Positions 15,301 to 20,190 of a stretch of 20,190 nucleotides of DNA are shown here, piece by piece. Where the stretch lies: positions 1 through 20,190 of the forward strand of contig JBPCKT010000009.1 of the NCBI GenBank assembly GCA_051004015.1. The letters are read 5' to 3'. Each line of letters opens with the position of its first letter. The first letter of the stretch is position 1. The position numbers and the translations under genes are program-made. Origin of the DNA: SXOA01 sp051004015 (GTDB lineage Bacteria > Planctomycetota > Planctomycetia > Pirellulales > Pirellulaceae). The notes under the pieces are model-generated. The model saw nothing but the letters and a program-made list of their open reading frames with translations, was not told the origin of the DNA and did not search any database.

Positions 15301-15411
15301 AATGTGGGACAGTATTGGTTCCAAGCCCCGCCGGACAGGAAAGCCGACACGACCTTCTATCGCGGCGTTCGCCTCCCCTATCAGAAGTTCAACCGGAACC
15401 CTACAGGCTAA
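12352..15411 (+). CDS. LEPR-XLL surface protein with FG-GAP-like repeats and two GlcG/HbpS (DUF336) domains
   Basis: A 1019-residue exported protein. The basic N-terminus leads to ESLESRSLLAGD (about 21-32), a LEPR-XLL type signal typical of large planctomycete envelope proteins. Residues about 32-305 hold five FG-GAP/VCBS-like repeats built on GDWNGDGVDTVGIY. Two GlcG/HbpS (DUF336) domains follow; members of this family bind heme. Domain one (about 330-605) has ITENEVQQLLARAAA, IAIVDRNGKILGVRM and, much later, GIPLYKIV...VGGIGVFF. Domain two (about 723-1019) has ITAAEVMDIVNRS, VIAVADKDGNVLGLFRM and SPLYRSRILIGGFGVSG. In each, more than 100 residues separate the first half from the GGxGV ending, unlike compact family members. 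ATG 12352 is preferred over GTG 12319, because LEPR-XLL proteins usually begin shortly before the basic run. Ligand is not established. Confidence 0.88.
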   Translation: MRGNQRTSRSRARKSRVLATESLESRSLLAGDLIGISGDFNSIGPDTIDSVGMYDPRTGTFYLRDENSAGFPQAAFKFLPSGRKGLPIAGDWNGDGVDTVGIYVPSATTFVLANKNVAGSAFQTAKVTGAPTQAVPLAGDWNGDSRDELALYNPATRQVLLKNELSAGAADSVFAFWPAGYDTSALTDLGNPAAWKALAGDFDGLPGDEIGLYHAATDELFFRGTQPGSAITKVSVFSPNYAEQPLAGDWDANGVEEIGFFNPWITSFELRNDLTPGAADSRFYVVQSTATIALPGNVAHVIGPAHSAPGQPEAEPPPPPFVPADLSLPFITENEVQQLLARAAAASSSEGAIIAIVDRNGKILGVRMEQGVLNAIGDDATRVFAIDGAVAKARTAAFFANDAGPLTSRTIRMISQSTISQREVESNPTVPSPLTNNPFNDADPTATTYGPGFVAPVGIGGHFPPGITNTPPVDLFGIERQSRDGKRNAGADGVKGNGDDVFLTNRFNVDGIYIPAGKTLEFPESYGVQSQRLPSAQSRGIATLPGGIPLYKIVSGSATRQLVGGIGVFFPGSTGYATFEQGFIFGINQSAQTRLNASRVLEAEWIAYAAAGGSSLLPGGVVGTLGGVGRVPGYDLLAGRIDLGGITLETYGPNPTAANPKKGYQTLLAVGSRVGQGSATTGANQVVDPGPDANPATTGDNDNALQGKPVPDGWLVLPHAGGGITAAEVMDIVNRSIAQADKTRAAIRVLPNGAPGARTRMVIAVADKDGNVLGLFRMKDATVFSIDVAVAKARNTAYYADPTALQPADMADDDLLVERGQVTQAELNARRIITSKNRMPGVLAVPDLFKDLRSTTIVAAPTSVAFTNRTFRFLAEPRYPAGIENTLPPIFSTLNDHNLNHTKGVNPKNGENLFGLPIPASMFKSVLGFDAFHQQRNFHDPSNLANQNGIVFFPGSSPLYRSRILIGGFGVSGDGVDQDDVVTNVGQYWFQAPPDRKADTTFYRGVRLPYQKFNRNPTG

Positions 15412-15414
15412 AAA

Positions 15415-15441
15415 GTGGGATAAGCTTCCAGCCTCCCCAGA
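15415..15441. repeat. Second copy of the AGGCTTCCAGCCT-type repeat
   Basis: It matches 4731-4757 at 24/27 positions, in the same orientation, and starts GTGGGATAAGCTTCCAGCC. It begins 3 nt after the stop of the LEPR-XLL gene and ends before the next start, filling that gap. The changes weaken the palindrome. Confidence 0.75.
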
Positions 15442-15464
15442 CAATGTTTTCAAGGATGAAAACC

Positions 15465-15926
15465 ATGAATCGTCCAACCAACGTACGGATCGGACAGCTC
15501 GTAGGATCACTCGCTCTGGTCACGATCACCTTCGCCTCGGTTGTTCACGCCGCCCCACCGGCTGCCTTCGGCACGCGCGAGACACAACATACCATCTCGG
15601 ATCAGGAAACTCCGGTTCCCTCCGGCATCGTCTGGGGACCGACCTCGGAAGACTATCGCTCCTGTGACTTCGTCCGCGCCGGCTGTCCGCAGTGCCAGCG
15701 GAAAATCACCATCCCCAGCAACAACCGCCACTATGGCGGCTACTACGTCGGCGGCGGCACGCCGACTCGCGGTGCGGGCCGCTGCGATGACGACGGTACG
15801 TGGGGCTGGGACTATGCCGGTATCTTGTTCACCAAGCGGATCGCCCTGAACTGGACCGCGAAAGGCCGCTCTCAAGGGGGGACCGGCGCCTACAAGACCG
15901 ACGGCCCCAAGCTGCGGCGGGAATAG
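15465..15926 (+). CDS. Small exported Cys- and Gly-rich protein, unknown function
   Basis: A 153-residue protein of unrecognised family. A signal peptide is clear (VRIGQLVGSLALVTITFASVVHA|APP, cleavage near residue 29). The mature part carries CDFVRAGCPQCQRK, a cluster of three cysteines, then a Gly/Tyr-rich stretch RHYGGYYVGGG and a fourth cysteine in GRCDDDGTWGWDYAG. The C-terminus is basic. ATG 15465 is chosen because AAGGA (15452-15456) lies eight bases before it; ATG 15456 and 15444 are in-frame alternatives. It follows the DUF336 protein by 53 nt on the same strand and could share its transcript. The cysteines might bind metal or form disulfides; nothing more can be said. Confidence 0.75.
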   Translation: MNRPTNVRIGQLVGSLALVTITFASVVHAAPPAAFGTRETQHTISDQETPVPSGIVWGPTSEDYRSCDFVRAGCPQCQRKITIPSNNRHYGGYYVGGGTPTRGAGRCDDDGTWGWDYAGILFTKRIALNWTAKGRSQGGTGAYKTDGPKLRRE

Positions 15927-16128
15927 GGACAACGCCGGCATGTCGCTTGATCTCCATCCTGCGCCCGCTGCGCCCTTGCATCTCGAATGAGATCGTCCGC
16001 ATTCCCAAATTCTTCTCCGGCAGGAAATCGCCGGGCCGGGTGTAGAAAGCAACATGTCGCGGGAGTATGCTGTCGGCATTCCGGGGGCAGTTCCATAGCA
16101 TCCAGGCGGTCAGGCCGTCCATTCGATC
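15927..16128. other. Intergenic region before the Gfo/Idh/MocA gene
   Basis: This stretch of about 200 nt has no convincing gene. It includes a weak hairpin (ATCTC-GAAT-GAGAT near 15978-15991) that is too short to call a terminator. A promoter for the next two genes is expected here, but none was identified. Confidence 0.3.
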
Positions 16129-16133
16129 AGGAG
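16129..16133 (+). promoter_or_regulatory. Shine-Dalgarno site of the Gfo/Idh/MocA gene
   Basis: AGGAG lies seven bases before ATG 16141, a standard spacing, and fixes that start. Confidence 0.75.
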
Positions 16134-16140
16134 AGCAGAT

Positions 16141-17463
16141 ATGCGAGCGAAGGCAACGAAACTTCCACGGCGTCAGTTTTTGAGTACCGCGCTGGGGGCC
16201 GCCGGAGCCGTGGTGATGGCGCCGACGATCATTCCTAGCTCGGCACTGGGCCGGGACGGGGCAGTCGCTCCCAGCGAGCGGATCGTCGTGGGGGGAATCG
16301 GCATTGGCAATCGGGGAAGCTATGACCTCAGTTGCTTTTTGGATGAGAAAGACGTGCAGTTCGCGGCGGTCTGCGACATCAAGGAAGCCCGCCGATTGGC
16401 CGTCAAGAAGAAGGTAGACGAACTCTATGGCAATCAAAGCTGCCTCATGTTTCGTGACTTTCGCGAGCTGCTCGACCGCCCCGATATCGATGCCGTGCTG
16501 ATTGCCACGGGACCAAACTGGCATGCGACGATGGCCATGCACGCGGCCAAGGCCGGCAAGGACATGTATTGCGAAAAGCCTTGCACCAAGAACATCGCCC
16601 AAAGCTTGATTCTGCGGGAAACGATGCGCCGCACCGCCCGGGTCTTCCAGGTCGGCACGCAGCGGCGGAACCTGCCGCACTTTGCGTTTGCCTGCGAACT
16701 GGCCCGCACCGGCAAGCTCGGCAAACTCAAAAGGGTGTACGCTCACCCTGCGGGAATGCTGGCGCTCACCAGCGGCTGGTTTCCCGCCGAGCCGGAGCCG
16801 GACAAGAAGATCGTCGACTGGGACATTTACCTCGGCCCCGCGGCCTGGCGGCCTTACAACGCGAAATTGCTCGACGGCTTCAATTTCGAGAAGGGCGGGG
16901 GCATGGTCGGCGGCTTTGAGCGCGGGGAAGGGGGAAACAGAACGGGCGGCGGCGTGCTCGAATGGGGCTCGCACTGCGTCGATCTCTGCCAGTGGGCCGT
17001 CGATGACTGCCCGCCACCCATCGAATACAACCCGCCCGCCAACGGGCAAATCGTGACGAAGTATGAGAATGGCGTCGAGCTGATCTTCCGCGAGACGGGC
17101 TGGATTCCCCTCGGCTCGTGTCCCGTCCGGTTCGAAGGGGAGACGGGCTGGGTCGAAGCCGGCGACAGCGGCAAGATGGTGCTCAGCTCTCCGGACCTGC
17201 AGGCCGGCAGGAAGGTCGCGGAAGTCGGCAACTACCCCGCCACCTTCCACGTCCGCGACTTCCTCGACTGCGTCAAGACGCGCGGCGTGCCGAAGGGCAA
17301 TGCCAACGCGGCTTGCAACGCTCACATCGCCTGCCACGCGGCGAACGTCGCGGTCTATTTGAACCGCCAGGTGAAGTACGACATCGTCAAGAACGAATTC
17401 ATCGGCGACGAGCAGGCCAATCGCCTCAGGTCCGAGGCGCTGCGGGAACCATGGCGGCTGTAA
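16141..17463 (+). CDS. Tat-exported Gfo/Idh/MocA family oxidoreductase
   Basis: A 440-residue NAD(P)-dependent oxidoreductase of the Gfo/Idh/MocA family, enzymes that act mainly on sugars and sugar derivatives. The N-terminus has a twin-arginine signal (PRRQFLSTALGAAGAVVMAP, 9-28), so it is exported folded with its cofactor. The nucleotide-binding motif GGIGIGNRG is at 51-59. CDIKEARR marks the second strand, and the catalytic-region motif EKPCTKN is at 145-151. The C-terminal part (DFLDCVKTRG, AHIACHAANVAVYLNR) is typical of the many planctomycete paralogues. The start is supported by AGGAG at 16129-16133. The HEAT-repeat gene follows after 68 nt, a pairing that suggests a shared transcript. 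Substrate is unknown. Confidence 0.93.
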   Translation: MRAKATKLPRRQFLSTALGAAGAVVMAPTIIPSSALGRDGAVAPSERIVVGGIGIGNRGSYDLSCFLDEKDVQFAAVCDIKEARRLAVKKKVDELYGNQSCLMFRDFRELLDRPDIDAVLIATGPNWHATMAMHAAKAGKDMYCEKPCTKNIAQSLILRETMRRTARVFQVGTQRRNLPHFAFACELARTGKLGKLKRVYAHPAGMLALTSGWFPAEPEPDKKIVDWDIYLGPAAWRPYNAKLLDGFNFEKGGGMVGGFERGEGGNRTGGGVLEWGSHCVDLCQWAVDDCPPPIEYNPPANGQIVTKYENGVELIFRETGWIPLGSCPVRFEGETGWVEAGDSGKMVLSSPDLQAGRKVAEVGNYPATFHVRDFLDCVKTRGVPKGNANAACNAHIACHAANVAVYLNRQVKYDIVKNEFIGDEQANRLRSEALREPWRL

Positions 17464-17531
17464 GAGAACGAAAATGGCGACGTATTGAAGCATACGAATA
17501 TCCTCTCCAATCAAGTAACGGGTACGGTAAC

Positions 17532-19421
17532 ATGCGTCACACTTTGCAATCTTCAAAAGCGGTCGTTTTGTTCGCGACGTTGGCCGCGCTGTCCATCGGT
17601 TTGACCAGCGACAGCTTCGGCCAATCTCCAGCGCCGAAGGACGAAAAAGCGCTCATCGCCATCCTTCGTTCCGACGCCCCCAAGGCGGAGAAAGCCCTCG
17701 CCTGCAAGAACCTGTCGGTCTATGGCTCGAGCGAGGCCGTGGCGGACCTGGCCAAGCTGCTGGGGGATGAACAGCTTGCCTCGTGGTCGCGGATTGCCTT
17801 GGAAGTGATTCCCGGCGAGGCGGCGGACGAAGCGCTGCGCAAGGCGAGTGAGTCTCTCGAGGGGCGACTGCTCGTCGGCACGATCAATTCGATCGGTGTC
17901 CGCCGCGATGCGGAGGCTGTCGAGCTTCTGACCGGGCGACTCGAGGACAAGGATGTCGACGTCGCGTCGGCCGCTGCCGTGGCGCTGGGGCGGATCGGCA
18001 ATGACGCGGCTGCCAAGTCGCTGCGGCCGAAGCTGGCCGGCGGACCCCTCGCGGTCCGTTCCGCGGTTGCCGAAGGCTGCGTGCTCTGCGCCGAGCGTTC
18101 CCTGGAGGGTGGCAACGCGGCCGAGGCCACCAGGCTTTATGACGAAGTCCGCAAAGCCGAGGTTCCCGAGCAGCGAATTGTCGAGGCCACCCGGGGAGCC
18201 ATTCTCGCCCGCGGCCAGAAAGACGGAATTCCGCTGCTGGTGGAGCAACTCCGCTCGTCGAGCAAAAAACTGTTCCAGATGTCCCTCATCACGGCCCGCG
18301 AGTTTCCCGGACGGGACGTCGACCAGGCCCTGGCCGCGGAGCTGGATAGCGCCCCGCCCGAGCGGGCCGCGCTCGTCATCCTGGCCATGGCCGACCGCAA
18401 AGAGACCGTCAAGCTGGCCGCGATCATGAAGGCCGCGGGCAGCGGCAATGCCCAGGTCCGCCTCGCGGCCATTGGCGCGCTCGGTCGGGTGGGAGACGCC
18501 ACCTGTCTGGCTCCGCTTCTGGAAGTCGCGATCGAATCCGACGCGGAACTATCGTCAGCCGCCAAGGAAGCCTTGGTGGTCCTCGCGGGCGAGTCCGTGG
18601 ATAAGGACATCGTGGCCCGCCTCGCCAAGGCGGAAGGAAAAACGTACCCGCTCCTGATCGAGCTCATCGGGCAACGGCAGATCGAAGCCAGCGACGCTCT
18701 GCTCAAGGCCATCAAGCATTCCGACCCGGCCGTTCGCAACTCCGCCTTGACGTCGCTGGGAAACACAGCCTCCCAAAAGTACCTTTCGGTCCTCATCACC
18801 CAGGTCGTGTCCACCTCTTCCGAGAGCGATGCCGAAGTAGCTCAAAAAGCCCTCAAGGCGGCTGCCATCCGCATGCCCGATCGCGAAGCGTGTGCGGCAG
18901 AACTGGCCGCGGCATCGGATAAGGCGTCCGGGGCCACCAAGATCGTCCTCTTGGATACCCTGGGAGCAGTGCAAGGGACCAAGGCCCTCGCCGCCGTCGG
19001 CGCCGCGGCCAAGAGCTCCGATCCCGCGCTGCAAGACGCCGGCAGCCGCTTGCTCGGCGAGTGGACCACCGTCGACGCAGCGCCGGTGCTGCTCGCGGTC
19101 GCCAAGGGTGGCGGCAAGTACCAGACCCGCGCCCTCCGCGGCTACATCGGCATCGCCCAGAAGTTCATCATGCCGGAAGAGCAGCGAGCCCAGATGTGCA
19201 CGAATGCATTCGACCTCGCCAAACAGCCCGCCGAACGGAAGCTCATCATGGACGTCCTCAAGCGCTACCCGAATCTGGAGATGCTCAAGGCGGCCGTCAA
19301 AGCCATGGACAATCCCGAACTGAAAAAGGACGCCTCCGAGGCCGCCCAGGCCATCTCCCAAAAGCTCCCCAAGACGGACGAAGTAAAGGCCATCCTGTCC
19401 AAAGCCGGCCTGGATAAGTGA
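17532..19421 (+). CDS. Exported HEAT-repeat protein
   Basis: A 629-residue exported protein made almost entirely of HEAT/PBS-lyase-like helical repeats. The signal peptide is AVVLFATLAALSIGLTSDSFG|QS (cleavage near 30). Repeats are visible throughout, for example VDVASAAAVALGRIGNDAAA, AQVRLAAIGALGRVGDATC and PAVRNSALTSLGNTASQKYL. There is no catalytic domain, so a scaffold or binding role is likely. ATG 17532 is chosen because it begins the signal peptide; the open frame reaches further back, but that part only overlaps the Gfo/Idh/MocA gene in another frame. No Shine-Dalgarno site is seen. Planctomycetes often encode HEAT proteins beside Gfo/Idh/MocA oxidoreductases and sugar-related domains; the partner here is unknown. 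A compound hairpin begins 10 nt past the stop. Confidence 0.9.
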   Translation: MRHTLQSSKAVVLFATLAALSIGLTSDSFGQSPAPKDEKALIAILRSDAPKAEKALACKNLSVYGSSEAVADLAKLLGDEQLASWSRIALEVIPGEAADEALRKASESLEGRLLVGTINSIGVRRDAEAVELLTGRLEDKDVDVASAAAVALGRIGNDAAAKSLRPKLAGGPLAVRSAVAEGCVLCAERSLEGGNAAEATRLYDEVRKAEVPEQRIVEATRGAILARGQKDGIPLLVEQLRSSSKKLFQMSLITAREFPGRDVDQALAAELDSAPPERAALVILAMADRKETVKLAAIMKAAGSGNAQVRLAAIGALGRVGDATCLAPLLEVAIESDAELSSAAKEALVVLAGESVDKDIVARLAKAEGKTYPLLIELIGQRQIEASDALLKAIKHSDPAVRNSALTSLGNTASQKYLSVLITQVVSTSSESDAEVAQKALKAAAIRMPDREACAAELAAASDKASGATKIVLLDTLGAVQGTKALAAVGAAAKSSDPALQDAGSRLLGEWTTVDAAPVLLAVAKGGGKYQTRALRGYIGIAQKFIMPEEQRAQMCTNAFDLAKQPAERKLIMDVLKRYPNLEMLKAAVKAMDNPELKKDASEAAQAISQKLPKTDEVKAILSKAGLDK

Positions 19422-19430
19422 AGATTGAAA

Positions 19431-19500
19431 GCAGCCGGAGGCAAACTGCCTCCGGGTCTACCAGGTAAACCCGGAAGTCGTTGACTTCCGGCTGCCTGGT
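19431..19500. terminator. Compound hairpin after the HEAT-repeat gene
   Basis: Two perfect 9-bp hairpins with 3-nt loops lie side by side: CCGGAGGCA/TGCCTCCGG (19435-19455) and CCGGAAGTC/GACTTCCGG (19471-19491). Competing longer pairings exist: GCAGCC (19431-19436) with GGCTGC (19490-19495), and ACCAGG (19460-19465) with CCTGGT (19495-19500). The place fits a terminator, though no U tract follows. It may equally be a dispersed repeat. Confidence 0.6.
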
Positions 19501-19509
19501 CCACCCTCC

Positions 19510-19959
19510 CTTGATACCGCCTTTCAACCTCCCATTTTCGCCCCCCTTGTATCAGCGCCCCGCGCACAACTCCTTACCCCAGTGCGACTTCCGCCGAAGA
19601 GTCGCGATACTCGCGTGATACACGGCAGGTTTTCTTGATACCACCCCTCCCCGGCGAGCGGCCTGCGTAAGCTGGCCGGTGATTCCGCACGCCGGTGCGG
19701 TCCTTTTCGCCTGTTCGACGTTACCGGCCAGCTCACGCAGGCCGCTCGCCGCCCCGTGGCGATAAGCTCCTTGATAACCCCCCTTGCAGGGTGTTTTTAT
19801 TCATGATTCACAAGTCCCCTCTCGCAAAACTTACGTCTTCATGAATCAACCGAACTCGCTATGGGAGACCAAGTTCCACCCAGGACCCTCGCCGTAAGTC
19901 TTGATTCACCCCCCGATTTTCCGTCGATCTTGATTCACAAAACTCGCGCCCTTGATAAG
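19510..19959 (+). repeat. Irregular cluster of CTTGAT-type short motifs
   Basis: CTTGATACC occurs at 19510 and 19634, CTTGATAACC at 19770, CTTGATTCAC at 19900 and 19929, and CTTGATAAGG at 19951. Related words are CTTGTATCA (19546), GTGATACAC (19615), CATGATTCAC (19802) and CATGAATCA (19840). Several are followed by C-rich tracts. Spacing is irregular, so it is not a regular array. Confidence 0.45.
19652..19751. repeat. 100-bp palindromic element with 29-bp arms
   Basis: Arms 19652-19680 (starting CGGCGAGCGGCCTGCG) and 19723-19751 are inverted copies with 28/29 identity. The 42-nt loop has its own hairpin, CCGCAC-GCCG-GTGCGG (19685-19700). The left arm is the exact reverse complement of 95-123 at the other end of the window. 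The structure resembles a REP doublet or a small non-coding mobile element. Confidence 0.85.
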
Positions 19960-20190
19960 GTCTTTTTCAAATCACTCCGAGCACTAATCTTCCGCCTGCA
20001 TCCCCGATCCCAAATCCCAAATCTGCCTCCCGCGCACACCCCGATCCTCCCTGCACTACTACCTACAAGTAGAGTCGAGAAGTGACGCGGTGGTTTAGGA
20101 GGCAGTTTGTATTCCCTGTTGCTCGCTCTTTCGTCTGCGAGTGTCACAGTATCGCCACCATGCTCCGTTTTCACTTCCCGCTCATCGAAC

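Larger units (their letters stand above)
19501..20190. other. Gene-free, repeat-rich region at the right edge
   Basis: About 690 nt without a convincing gene. It holds a CTTGAT-type motif cluster (19510-19959) and a 100-bp palindromic element (19652-19751). Short frames here are low complexity and do not resemble proteins. A gene may begin at ATG 20160 and run out of the window, but ten codons are too few to judge. Confidence 0.6.

Noticed and set aside
14197..15510. Minus-strand frame of 437 codons opposite the DUF336 protein
   Set aside because: No domain or signal is visible, and the plus strand carries two recognisable GlcG/HbpS domains.
17118..17531. Upstream extension of the HEAT-repeat frame
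   Set aside because: It overlaps the Gfo/Idh/MocA gene in another frame and translates to Arg- and Gly-rich sequence; the signal peptide begins at 17532.
19510..19959. Possible CRISPR array
   Set aside because: The repeated words are only about 9-10 nt, vary in sequence and are irregularly spaced, and no cas gene is present.
20160..20190. Possible start of a gene running out of the window (MLRFHFPLIE)
   Set aside because: Only ten codons are visible and no Shine-Dalgarno site precedes them, so it cannot be supported.

Overview
The window looks like a piece of a chromosome from a planctomycete (Planctomycetota, probably the Pirellulales or a close relative). The grounds are a LEPR-XLL type N-terminal signal on a large surface protein, a Tat-exported Gfo/Idh/MocA oxidoreductase followed by a HEAT-repeat protein, a diderm-type Mla lipid transporter, high GC, few Shine-Dalgarno sites, and many short palindromic repeats between genes. 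This placement is inferred from gene content; no rRNA or tRNA gene was seen.

Layout. (1) Positions 1-161 are repeats: a G13 run, a hairpin, one arm of a dispersed repeat and a 14-bp tandem repeat. (2) 162-3563 is a plus-strand Mla operon: permease MlaE, ATPase MlaF and MCE protein MlaD. It is interrupted between mlaE and mlaF by a 474-bp cassette that has 41-bp terminal inverted repeats (40/41 identical) ending in TTAA and carries one GxxExxY (PD-(D/E)XK-like) gene. Removing the cassette on paper, leaving one TTAA, recreates an ATG-started mlaF that overlaps the end of mlaE. (3) A 22-bp-stem hairpin separates mlaD from a convergent GT2 membrane glycosyltransferase (3647-4645). (4) 4863-12138 is a minus-strand cluster read from right to left: an outer-membrane beta-barrel protein, a giant decaheme cytochrome c fused to an LVIVD-type beta-propeller, and a YhdH/AcuI-type oxidoreductase. 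The cytochrome gene holds an in-frame 66-bp perfect palindrome, and its 5' end overlaps a palindromic repeat. (5) Divergent from this cluster, on the plus strand, are a 1019-residue LEPR-XLL protein with two GlcG/HbpS (DUF336) heme-binding-type domains, then a small exported Cys- and Gly-rich protein. (6) 16141-19421 holds a Tat-exported Gfo/Idh/MocA oxidoreductase and a HEAT-repeat protein. (7) 19422-20190 has no recognisable gene and is rich in repeats.

How the parts may work together. Mla genes move phospholipids between the two membranes. The barrel, decaheme cytochrome and DUF336 protein together suggest a heme-rich envelope module, possibly for electron transfer across the outer membrane; this is an inference from neighbourhood and domains. 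The most unusual content is the collection of short mobile or palindromic elements, above all the TTAA-flanked GxxExxY cassette and the palindrome that has become part of a cytochrome coding sequence.
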